DNA of 64,000 nucleotides from Clostridiales bacterium (lineage in GTDB: Bacteria; Bacillota; Clostridia; Lachnospirales; Lachnospiraceae), in assembly GCA_015655075.1 (NCBI GenBank), contig JAATFT010000029.1, positions 1 to 64,000 of the forward strand, given 5' to 3'. Positions 54,085 to 62,078 of the stretch are shown piece by piece. A model generated the notes under the pieces. The model was given only the letters and a program-made list of their open reading frames with translations, searched no databases and was not told the DNA's origin. The position numbers and the translations under genes are program-made. The first letter of the stretch is position 1, and each line of letters begins with the position of its first letter.

Positions 54085-55158
54085 ATGTCAAATAATATTT
54101 CTGCTTTAAAAATAGGATGCGGAAAATATTTTCACGGACAGGGTGTTATTTCACTGCTTGCCGAAGAAATTAAGCTTTTAGGCGGACATGCCCTTATTAT
54201 AGGCGGAAGCCGTACATTAGATATCGTTATGAATTCCGTATCCGATCAATTGGAAGCTTCCTCCGTTACCTATAAACTTTGCAGGCACACTGCCCAGTGC
54301 ACCACCGAATGGGCGCAGAGATATGCGGATATAGCCAAGGAACAGGAATGCACGGTATTCGTCGCCTGCGGCGGCGGAAAATGCATCGATACTGTAAAGT
54401 GTGCCTCCGTTTTTTCGGGTCTGCCCATTATCACAGTTCCCACTTCCATAGCAACCTGTGTCGCCGCATCAATGATTGCTATTATGTATGACGATTCGGG
54501 GAAAAGGGCGCCTGCGGTAAAATTAAAAAAAGCAATCGAAGTATGTATTGCCGACGACGGCCTGATCGGCACCGCTCCGAAAAGATTGCTGGCCGCAGGT
54601 ATTTTTGATTCTATTGCTAAATTTCCCGAAAGTCTGCATCAGAAAAAAGCCGCTTCCTATAAAGACTGCGATTTGTGCGAATATATCCAAATTACGAATT
54701 CTGAATGCATTTATGAATTTCTTGTCAACGAGGGACGCAACTTATATGCAAACGGAAAAAACGCAAACCGGTTTACCGATTGTATTTTAACCAATCTGCT
54801 GCATACAGCCATTGTGAGCGGATTCGCAGACGGTTCCGGTCAGCTGGCTCTTGCCCATGCAACCTATGATTTTATGAGAAATTATAATACTGAAAAAAGT
54901 GCTTCTATTTTGCACGGTGAAATTGTAGCCGTCGGTATATTAATTCAAATGGTTTTTAACCAGTCGCCCCAAAAGGATATTGATGAGATTTATGACCTGA
55001 TGAGATTTATGAATATGCCTCTGAAATTTAAGGATTTGAATTATGAAATTACGGAAGAAAGCCTTGGGTTTTTTACGGAAAAACTGGCACAGGCAACCAA
55101 TATCACAGCCGGGGAAGAGCTTGCCTTATTAAATAAAGCAGTTAAGGCCGTATTGTAA
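54085..55158 (+). CDS. GldA-like iron/zinc alcohol dehydrogenase (paralogue 2)
   Basis: A 357-residue glycerol-dehydrogenase-like enzyme. It has the standard NAD motif VACGGGKCIDTVKC and metal ligands in AGIFDSIAKFPE, LALAHATYDFM and SILHGEIVAVG. It differs clearly from paralogue 1 in the nucleotide loop. Typical reactions are NAD-linked reduction of dihydroxyacetone, lactaldehyde or glyoxal-like carbonyls. It is divergent from the aldolase operon and carries the same operator, so the two units should be co-regulated. Confidence 0.82.
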   Translation: MSNNISALKIGCGKYFHGQGVISLLAEEIKLLGGHALIIGGSRTLDIVMNSVSDQLEASSVTYKLCRHTAQCTTEWAQRYADIAKEQECTVFVACGGGKCIDTVKCASVFSGLPIITVPTSIATCVAASMIAIMYDDSGKRAPAVKLKKAIEVCIADDGLIGTAPKRLLAAGIFDSIAKFPESLHQKKAASYKDCDLCEYIQITNSECIYEFLVNEGRNLYANGKNANRFTDCILTNLLHTAIVSGFADGSGQLALAHATYDFMRNYNTEKSASILHGEIVAVGILIQMVFNQSPQKDIDEIYDLMRFMNMPLKFKDLNYEITEESLGFFTEKLAQATNITAGEELALLNKAVKAVL

Positions 55159-55318
55159 TCGAAAGTGAAAGATAGCCATTGGTGATGTATTGGCATTATT
55201 GCTTATATATTATATACATTTAATCAGCCTGTATATTTACAAACATCACCGGGCCATAGGAAGAACCTGTCTTTTGAATCGGCCGGGTCTTGCCGGGTCT
55301 TTGCCGACAACAGAATTT

Positions 55319-55390
55319 AGCCTTACAAGTAAGTCCCCCGCTTCTTAGCCAAGCGTAAGCAGTGAGTTTGGGACTTACTTGTTTCAGGAG
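55319..55390 (+). repeat. repeat family R1, left-half copy
   Basis: AGCCTTACAAGTAAGTCCCC ... GGGACTTACTTGTTTCAGG with inner CCGCTTC/AAGC pairing. It lies 160 bases after the GldA-like 2 gene and could end its transcript. Confidence 0.75.
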
Positions 55391-55428
55391 GTCATAAGTT
55401 ATGTGTACCCTTTCAAAAAGTAATTTAT

Positions 55429-55470
55429 TTGACAATAATTGCAAAATAATATAATATTACAACATACAAT
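55429..55470 (+). promoter_or_regulatory. promoter of the GntR gene with partial operator
   Basis: TTGACA (55429-55434), 17-nt spacer, TAATAT (55452-55457), followed by ACATACAAT (55462-55470). CATACAAT is the core of the operator found at the other three promoters, so weak autoregulation is likely. Confidence 0.65.
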
Positions 55471-55474
55471 TCTA

Positions 55475-55563
55475 TTATAGAAACAAAAAACGTGTTTCTA
55501 TAATCGGATGCACGGCGCAGAACCAGCGCCTTTTATCAGAAGATAAAAACAATCTTCTGATAA
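55475..55563 (+). repeat. repeat family R2, three-hairpin copy in the GntR leader
   Basis: Three stems in a row: TTATAGAAAC/GTTTCTATAA (10 bp), GGCGC/GCGCC (5 bp), TTATCAGAAGAT/ATCTTCTGATAA (12 bp), all perfect. It would be transcribed as the 5' leader of the GntR mRNA. Confidence 0.75.
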
Positions 55564-55618
55564 GTTATATTATATTTTATAATTATATAAATACTATTTT
55601 CCCGTTAGGAGGGCGTAT

Positions 55619-56314
55619 ATGAAGGAAATCAAGCGAATATCTGTTACAGATTCTGTTGTTGAAAATATTAAACTTTCCATTGATTCCGGCGAATATCTGC
55701 CGGGAGATAAGCTTCCAACCGAAAACAGAATGTGTCAGGAAATGGGCGTAAGCCGTACTTGTATCCGCGAGGCAATACGTGTTTTACAGGCTATCGGGTA
55801 CGTGGATATATTTCCTGGCAAAGGTGCCTTCGTATCAAAAAAAATAACAGAATCAAAAAAACAATGGTATGATATACCCGACGTTCAGTTTTATGATTTT
55901 ATGGAAGTGCGTATGGCAATTGAAACTCTTTCAACCCGCCTGGCAATTAAACGCGCTACAAAAAAACAAATCCAGAAGTTATCTGTGATTCATGAAAAAT
56001 TTGTACAGGCTGTGGAGGATAAAAACCTTATTCAGTTAATCATGTATGATGAATTATTTCATACGGAAATTGTCAAAATTACAAACAATAACTTACTGAT
56101 AGCAATCAATAAACAGATTAATACCGCTTTTAAAAAATACCGCGGGGAATCTTTTATGGATAACTCAGTCTACAAAAATGCGGTGGTACCCCATACAAAA
56201 ATTCTTGAGGCCTTTAAATTAAACGATCCGGAACTGGGTCAGGCCGAAATGTACAACCACCTTGTTATTACCGAACAAGACATCAAGCATATCAACGAAG
56301 GCTTTGATCAATAA
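55619..56314 (+). CDS. GntR family regulator, FadR subfamily (FCD domain)
   Basis: A 231-residue regulator: N-terminal winged helix (SIDSGEYLPGDKLPTENRMC, MGVSRTCIREAIRVLQAIGY, GKGAFVSKK) and a helical FCD ligand domain (DFMEVRMAIETLSTRLAIKR, MYDELFHTEIVKITNNNLLI, EMYNHL). FadR-type proteins with FCD domains usually sense sugar acids or their breakdown products and repress nearby genes. Four operator-like sites lie at promoters in this cluster, including its own. GGAGG precedes the ATG. A MITE remnant directly follows its stop. Confidence 0.9.
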   Translation: MKEIKRISVTDSVVENIKLSIDSGEYLPGDKLPTENRMCQEMGVSRTCIREAIRVLQAIGYVDIFPGKGAFVSKKITESKKQWYDIPDVQFYDFMEVRMAIETLSTRLAIKRATKKQIQKLSVIHEKFVQAVEDKNLIQLIMYDELFHTEIVKITNNNLLIAINKQINTAFKKYRGESFMDNSVYKNAVVPHTKILEAFKLNDPELGQAEMYNHLVITEQDIKHINEGFDQ

Positions 56315-56315
56315 A

Positions 56316-56461
56316 TTATTGCACCGTTCTGGCCGCTCCACTTTGCGGTATACTGCGTCGAGGTTTTGGGAGCGTAGCACCACTACGCGCCCAAAATCGC
56401 TCCTTGCCTCCCACAAATTGGAGCATCCAGCCCGGTACAAGCATTTTTCAAACACACTCTA
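56316..56461. mobile_element. MITE-like element, left end lost, supplying a stop codon
   Basis: ATTGCACCGTTCTGGCCGCT through GCATTTTTCAAACACACTCTA. It fills the whole gap between the convergent GntR and GH130 genes. Its terminal CTA is the TAG stop of the GH130 frame. Confidence 0.8.
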
Positions 56462-57484
56462 GCGCATTCCAATTTCAGTGTCTTCCTCTGTTAATACACT
56501 GTGTTCCTTAATATAATCCACTATTTCATCAAATTGGGTAAATGCCAGGCACACATAACTGTCCGCCGCGCCATAGTAGATAGCAATTTTTCCGCTCTCC
56601 GGGTCATGGATTGTGGCGCAGGGGAATACAACGTTTGGAACAAAGCCCCTTTCTTCATACCACTCCTGGGGTGTTAATAAGAAGTTTTCGCATCTGTATT
56701 TTACTACGGACGGATTCTCAAGATCTAAGATTGCTCCGCCAATGCTGTATACAAAACCGTTGCAGGTTCCGCTTACGCCGTGATAGAATAACAGCCAGCC
56801 TTGCGTTGTTTCAATGGGAGCCGCTCCGCCGCCTATTTTAACGGATTCCCACCATCCGCGGCCTCTTCCCATCACATGTCTGTGTTTGCCCCAGTAAACC
56901 AGGTCCGGGCTTTCGCTTACAAATATATCGCCGAAGGGTGTATGGCCCCCGTCGCTTGGACGGCTTAGCATAACGAAGTTGCCGTTGATTTTTCTCGGAA
57001 ATAATACCGCATTTCTGTTATAAGGAATAAAAGGATTTTCCAGTCTGACAAACTTTTTGAAATTAACAGTTTTAGCCATTCCTATGGCGGCTCCGTAAAA
57101 ATCCTGGCACCAGATAATATAATAGGTGTCCTCCACTTTTACTAAACGGGGATCATAGGCATATCCTGGTATGAACGGATTTGCGTTTTCATCTTCAAAA
57201 GGAACTTTTTCCTTCTCCATATCCCAGTGAATTGCGTCCTTACTTCTTCCCATATAGATATAAGGAACCCCATTTACCTGTTCTGCACGGAATACGCCGA
57301 TAAATTCGTCATTATAAGGTATTACGGCGCTATTAAAAATTCTTGCAACGCCTTCCGCCGGATTTCTTCCTATAACAGGATTCTCTTTATATCTCCAAAT
57401 GGGTGCTCCCACAATTTTTTCAGGTCTTTCCTGCCATGGTACGTTTTTTACCGCAGGACCTATCATTTTAATTTTACTCATCAT
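56459..57484 (-). CDS. GH130 beta-mannoside phosphorylase
   Basis: A 341-residue glycoside phosphorylase. Family motifs: NPAEGVARIFNSAVIPYNDE, the catalytic aspartate region GYAYDPRLVKVEDTYYI, and GGGAAPIETTQGWLLFYHGV. GH130 enzymes use phosphate to split beta-mannosides to alpha-mannose 1-phosphate. No signal peptide, so it is cytoplasmic. I start at 57484 (MMSKIKMIGP) behind GAAGGAAAA. Its last residues (TEIGMR) and stop abut a MITE, so the native C-terminus may have been slightly longer. It is downstream of a sugar ABC operon and near a mannose-6-phosphate isomerase gene. Confidence 0.9.
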   Translation of the reverse strand: MMSKIKMIGPAVKNVPWQERPEKIVGAPIWRYKENPVIGRNPAEGVARIFNSAVIPYNDEFIGVFRAEQVNGVPYIYMGRSKDAIHWDMEKEKVPFEDENANPFIPGYAYDPRLVKVEDTYYIIWCQDFYGAAIGMAKTVNFKKFVRLENPFIPYNRNAVLFPRKINGNFVMLSRPSDGGHTPFGDIFVSESPDLVYWGKHRHVMGRGRGWWESVKIGGGAAPIETTQGWLLFYHGVSGTCNGFVYSIGGAILDLENPSVVKYRCENFLLTPQEWYEERGFVPNVVFPCATIHDPESGKIAIYYGAADSYVCLAFTQFDEIVDYIKEHSVLTEEDTEIGMR

Positions 57485-57651
57485 AGTTTTCCTTCTAAAT
57501 TTACTTAATATATCCAATATTTTAATTTTTTTATGTAAAATTCAGTACTTGTAAAAAAAGTTATTAGAAAAAAGTGCTGACTACAACAATTACAGCAAAT
57601 ACCGGTATAAGGAACTGTAATTTATACAGCATGCAAAAGGCTGCTTCAATA

Positions 57652-58479
57652 TCATGATTTAACAGCTCCCGCCAAACCGTAGTATATGTATTTCTGGAGG
57701 AATAAATAAACAATACCGATTGGTATGATACCCAATAAAATTGCTGCCGATACAATTTCAAAAGGTGTGGCCGTACTGCCGAAAAACTGGTATAACGCAA
57801 CGGTAAATGTCTGTACATTTTTTCTTAGGTAAAGATTCGGTATAAAGAAATCATTATACATACCGATTCCGTTTAATATCAAAAGAGTGGTGCAGGCCGG
57901 CTTCAGCAAAGGCAGTATGATACGGCGGTAAATGGTAAAATAACTGGCGCCGTCAATTAAGGCGGATTCATCCAACTCCTTTGATATGGAGGCCAATAAG
58001 TTAAACATAATATAAATTCCCACAATGCCCACCCCTGAATAAAGAATTATGACACTGGGCATTTTATTCACCAGACGCATTCTGTAAATAATCTGAAATA
58101 CAACGGTTTGGGTGGTTACAACGGGAATAAACATGGTTAAGGTGAACAATGTCATAACGATTTTCTTACCGCGGAATTCAAAACGGTGAAGGACATAGGA
58201 AACCATTGTGGTAAACAAAATCTGAAGGGAAAGTGATATACCTAAAATAACGGCAGTATTCATTAAGGCCCTTCCTAACTTTCCGACTCTGATTGCATAT
58301 GCAAAATTATAGAAATTTAACCAGTTTGAAGGCGGCGTCAGCACATTTGTGGAGGAGTATTCAACTCCGGTTTTAAATGCCATATAAACCACGGGAACAA
58401 CCGGTATAATTACAAATATGCAGGCTGCCAGCAAAAAAACATATCTTAATATTCTATATAATTTACTCTCCTGAATCAT
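57652..58479 (-). CDS. carbohydrate ABC transporter permease, MalG-like
   Basis: A 275-residue CUT1 permease: first helix LAACIFVIIPVVPVVYMAF, EAA loop ELDESALIDGASYFTIYRRI and end KYIYYGLAGAVKS. Its start overlaps the MalF-like gene by four bases. The GH130 gene lies 167 bases downstream; the gap shows no intact gene. Confidence 0.9.
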   Translation of the reverse strand: MIQESKLYRILRYVFLLAACIFVIIPVVPVVYMAFKTGVEYSSTNVLTPPSNWLNFYNFAYAIRVGKLGRALMNTAVILGISLSLQILFTTMVSYVLHRFEFRGKKIVMTLFTLTMFIPVVTTQTVVFQIIYRMRLVNKMPSVIILYSGVGIVGIYIMFNLLASISKELDESALIDGASYFTIYRRIILPLLKPACTTLLILNGIGMYNDFFIPNLYLRKNVQTFTVALYQFFGSTATPFEIVSAAILLGIIPIGIVYLFLQKYIYYGLAGAVKS

Positions 58480-59345
58480 CTTTGTTTATCGCCTTTCTTA
58501 CTCAATACATTCTGTAAGCCTACCGCAATTAATACGATAACAAATACCAAAATAGAAAGCGCCGCCGCAAAGCCAACACGGTTTTCGGCAAAGGCGCTCT
58601 GCTGAATCTGAATTACAGGTGTTACGGTTCCGTTGGCGCCGTTTAACATAATATATGGAATTTCAAATACCTGTATGGAACCGGATACGCTTAATAAAAT
58701 GTTGATAAACAGCACATTCCGTATGGAAGGAATTGAAATGTATAAAATTTCCTGCCACTTTTTGCACCCGTCAACAGCCGCAGCCTCAAACAATTCAGAC
58801 GGAATCGTCTGCAATGCCCCGAAAAACATAATGAAATTCATGCCGTAATATCTCCAGATACTGATGGACGCTATGGACGGATTTACAAGTTTCAAATCCT
58901 GAAGCCATTGATGCTTAAAAGAATCCAGTCCAATAAAATCTAATATAGCATTCAATGTACCGGAATTATTAAAAAATATAATAAATATGGTGGAAACAAT
59001 AACGCCGTTTAACAGGTATGGAATAATTAAAATTGACTTAACCACGCTAAGACCCCGGAATTTTCCGTTTACAAAGACCGCCAGCACAAAGGCAAACACT
59101 AACTGGGGGATTGCCGCAAGCATATACCACAGGCAGTTTTTAAACAGCTTTATATACTGCGTATCCGTCAGAAGCCTCTTATAATTCTCAAGCCCAATAA
59201 AAAGCGGGGTGCCAATTCCCTTATAATTAGTAAAACTTAAGTACAAGTTGCAAAGTATAGGAATGTAAGAGAATACTAATAATTGTAAAATAGGTAATAT
59301 TAAAAATGTAATAATTAAAATTCTGCTGCTTTTTGATTTTTTCAT
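58476..59345 (-). CDS. carbohydrate ABC transporter permease, MalF-like
   Basis: A 289-residue CUT1 permease with ILQLLVFSYIPILCNLYLSF, a periplasmic loop and the EAA loop FEAAAVDGCKKWQEILYISI. It directly follows the binding-protein gene (no gap) and overlaps the next permease gene by four bases, so all three are translated together. No ATPase gene is present; a shared MsmX-like ATPase is assumed. Confidence 0.9.
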   Translation of the reverse strand: MKKSKSSRILIITFLILPILQLLVFSYIPILCNLYLSFTNYKGIGTPLFIGLENYKRLLTDTQYIKLFKNCLWYMLAAIPQLVFAFVLAVFVNGKFRGLSVVKSILIIPYLLNGVIVSTIFIIFFNNSGTLNAILDFIGLDSFKHQWLQDLKLVNPSIASISIWRYYGMNFIMFFGALQTIPSELFEAAAVDGCKKWQEILYISIPSIRNVLFINILLSVSGSIQVFEIPYIMLNGANGTVTPVIQIQQSAFAENRVGFAAALSILVFVIVLIAVGLQNVLSKKGDKQR

Positions 59346-60797
59346 TTAATCTACCCATTTAATTCCAAGCTTTTCTTTACCTTCAGCATAAGCCTTGTTC
59401 TGAGCCTCCACCTGTTTATTATATGCCGTCCAGTCATCCGGTTTTGTCACATCCAGCGCGTCAAATAACAACCCCACATATTTGTAATCCGCATATAAAC
59501 CGGCTTCTGTTAAAACCTCCTGATTTGCCTGCGTATTTTCATCCGACGCGGGAGCAATTAACGCAGTGCATTCTCCGTCTTCAACCATACTGTCAATAAT
59601 GGAATATAAGTCGGGAATAACAGGTTCAATTTCTTTTTTATTTGCAATAAATCCCATATCGGCAATAAACTGCGCATCTTCCGATATAAATTCGATAAAT
59701 GCCCTGGAGGCTTCTTTATTTTTAGAGAATTTACTGATTGACCAGTTGCTTGCCGGAGCGGATAACACATATCTGCCTGCGCCGAAATCCGGAGCCGGAG
59801 CAAATTTAATAATAGAAGGATCTTTTCCTTCCGGGACACGTCCCTGTATCTGAGGGACAACCCAGGAACCGAATAACATCATAGCCGCTTTTCCGTATGC
59901 TACGCTGTCCATGGCTACGCCAAAATCCGTGTAGACTTCCGGTTCAAAAAATCCGTCCGCTTTCCACTGGGTATACATTTTAATTGTCTTTCCAAATGGA
60001 TTTTCAGGACTGAAAGGGTTATCTATTTTTAAGGATTCCGTAAATATGTTGGCGTCGCCGGCAACATAACCTGCGAAGTCCGAAACGGTAGCCAAAGGCC
60101 AGTTTTCAACCCTGTGTAAGGAAATGGGAGTTACGCCCATGGCCTTGACTGCTTCACACATTTTATTAAATTCATCTAAGGTGGCGGGGATTTCATCATA
60201 TCCTGCTGCTTTGATAACTTCTTCATTATAAACAACCGCCTGATTATATGCTCTTGCAGGCATAATACTGTAAATCTGACCGTCTTTTTGGGGCATGGAT
60301 AAAGCATAATCGCCGTATAACCCCTCCGCCTCCTCCAATGTGCAGTATGACTGTGCATAAGCGGCCCATTCGTCAATGCTCCAGTTAGGCATTGTATACA
60401 CATCCACACTGTCATCCTGAACCTGGAATAAAGGCCTGACATCATCTTCATTGGCAGCTACGTGAAGCTCAACATGAATACCGGTTTCTTCTGTAAATCT
60501 CTCTGCTAACTGTGCTAAATACGCGGTGGATTCATCACGATATGTATTACCGTCGGCATCTTTCTTTTCTTCTCCCAGTACAAGATTACCGCCTTGTGTA
60601 TATACGTTTATCGTTGTTCCTTTAAGAGAAGATAAATCCGTTTCACCCGACGCCTGATTTTCTGTATCGGAATCTGTTGACGCACCTGCTTCTTCGGCCG
60701 AACCGGCCGTATCCTTTTGCGTATCACCGCCAAAGCTGCATCCCGCCAATGTTAAAACAGCAGCTAAACTAAGTGCAATTAATCTTTTTAGTTTCAT
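59346..60797 (-). CDS. sugar-binding lipoprotein of CUT1 ABC transporter
   Basis: A 483-residue family 1 binding protein with lipobox ALSLAAVLTLAGCSFGG and an Asp/Glu/Ser-rich linker. Mature motifs include TINVYTQGGNLVLGEEKKD, YNQAVVYNEEVIKAAGYDEI and MLFGSWVVPQIQGRVP. It should bind a beta-mannoside or related oligosaccharide, judged from GH130 and ManA in the same region. It heads the ABC operon and is divergent from an AraC gene. GGGAGG precedes the ATG. Confidence 0.9.
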   Translation of the reverse strand: MKLKRLIALSLAAVLTLAGCSFGGDTQKDTAGSAEEAGASTDSDTENQASGETDLSSLKGTTINVYTQGGNLVLGEEKKDADGNTYRDESTAYLAQLAERFTEETGIHVELHVAANEDDVRPLFQVQDDSVDVYTMPNWSIDEWAAYAQSYCTLEEAEGLYGDYALSMPQKDGQIYSIMPARAYNQAVVYNEEVIKAAGYDEIPATLDEFNKMCEAVKAMGVTPISLHRVENWPLATVSDFAGYVAGDANIFTESLKIDNPFSPENPFGKTIKMYTQWKADGFFEPEVYTDFGVAMDSVAYGKAAMMLFGSWVVPQIQGRVPEGKDPSIIKFAPAPDFGAGRYVLSAPASNWSISKFSKNKEASRAFIEFISEDAQFIADMGFIANKKEIEPVIPDLYSIIDSMVEDGECTALIAPASDENTQANQEVLTEAGLYADYKYVGLLFDALDVTKPDDWTAYNKQVEAQNKAYAEGKEKLGIKWVD

Positions 60798-61087
60798 ACT
60801 TAAATTCCTCCCTAAATTTAATAAAGTTACTCTTTAAATAACTTATTTTAATTATAACTTAGTTAAAAAATTAATCATCACCTATTCTTGTATTTTATAT
60901 TCTTTTCTTGCAAGCCTTGTGCAATATATTAATATTGCTTAATATTAATGTTACTATTTGTGCATTTATACCAATCGTTTTTACAATTACTAATTTTTTT
61001 ATTTATATAAGTCCTATTAATCTTTATTTTTTTAACTAAATATAGTATAGTAAAAAGCATAAACATATTTAATTAAGGAGTGATATT
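60798..61087. other. divergent control region between the binding-protein and AraC genes
   Basis: 290 AT-rich bases. An imperfect inverted repeat AAGTTA...TAACTT on the minus strand (about 60823-60845) lies just before the ABC operon and could be a regulator site. No gene is seen. Confidence 0.35.
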
Positions 61088-61993
61088 TTGGACTTCCGAC
61101 AAGCTTTTCTTAACGCGTTAAAAACGAATACCCAGCTTACAAAATCAGTTTCCTTATTGGATTACCTTCCGAAATTCATAATTACCTCCGGTACTGTAAA
61201 GGATAATCTGCCATATGTACAAGCTTACGGAAATTTATGCTGCTCTTATCCTTATCACTATATGATATCCGGTTTGGATTCCTACTGCCTGTTATATACG
61301 GAAAACGGTTCCGGAACCCTGACGTTAAACAAACAATGCCGCTTACTGGCTGCCGGCACTCTTGCTTTTATAAATTGCAGAGAACCTCACAGATTGGAAA
61401 TAAAGAATTCTTCCTGGAATTACAGGGTGATTTTTATAAACGGAAAGCCTCTGTCCTTTTTTCACGATACAATAAAAGGGATGGGAACGGTGACTAACTT
61501 GCCCCTGTATTCGGCTGTCCCGGAAATGATTAAGAAATTATTCTTTTACCTGGATAAAAATGCTCCGAACCCTTTCCTTTTTTCCAAGCTTATTTTTGAT
61601 ATTTTGTTTGAAATTATTTTAGAAAGTAAAAGATTAACCGATATGAAATCTTTGGTACCGGACTATCTGATGCTGATAAAGAATGATTTTGATTTACATT
61701 ACCATAACAAATACACTTTAGATTTTCTTGAACAGAGGCACCATGTCAGCAAATACAGAATATGCCGGGAATTTTCCAGGTACTTTGACTCATCCCCGAT
61801 TCTATATCTGAACCGCAGAAGAATCACGGCGGCAAAGAAAGCCTTAATTCAAACCGATAAAAGAATAAACGAAATCGGACAAACGGTTGGCTTTGATAAT
61901 ACAAACCATTTTATACGTTTATTCAAACAGCATACCGGCGTTACTCCTCTTGAATTCAGGAAGCAGACGCCGGCCGGGCATTTTTTTATTTAA
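61088..61993 (+). CDS. AraC family transcriptional regulator
   Basis: A 301-residue regulator that starts with TTG at 61088, preceded by AAGGAGTGATATT. The N-terminal cupin part (LLYTENGSGTLTLNKQCRLL, LAFINCREPHRLEIKNSSW) senses a ligand; the C-terminal helix-turn-helix pair reads YTLDFLEQRHHVSKYRICRE and INEIGQTVGFDNTNHFIRLF. It probably activates the divergent ABC/GH130 operon. Its TAA stop lies inside the left end of an R1 repeat. Confidence 0.88.
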   Translation: MDFRQAFLNALKTNTQLTKSVSLLDYLPKFIITSGTVKDNLPYVQAYGNLCCSYPYHYMISGLDSYCLLYTENGSGTLTLNKQCRLLAAGTLAFINCREPHRLEIKNSSWNYRVIFINGKPLSFFHDTIKGMGTVTNLPLYSAVPEMIKKLFFYLDKNAPNPFLFSKLIFDILFEIILESKRLTDMKSLVPDYLMLIKNDFDLHYHNKYTLDFLEQRHHVSKYRICREFSRYFDSSPILYLNRRRITAAKKALIQTDKRINEIGQTVGFDNTNHFIRLFKQHTGVTPLEFRKQTPAGHFFI

Positions 61994-62062
61994 CCTTACA
62001 AGTAAGTTTCCCGCTTTATAGCGAAGGGCAATTGGTGGGTTTGGGACTTACTTATTTAGCCG
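61990..62062 (+). repeat. repeat family R1, left-half copy between convergent genes
   Basis: TTTAACCTTACAAGTAAGTT ... GGGACTTACTTATTTAGCCGG. It lies between the AraC stop, which it overlaps, and the LacI stop, and could terminate both transcripts. Confidence 0.7.
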
Positions 62063-62078
62063 GAGTTCAAATGTTTTT

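Noticed and set aside
57564-57632. 22-residue hydrophobic peptide (MLYKLQFLIPVFAVIVVVST...) after the permease gene
   Set aside because: It looks like a membrane helix but has no ribosome site and its frame overlaps the end of the permease in a shadow ORF; too little to call a gene.
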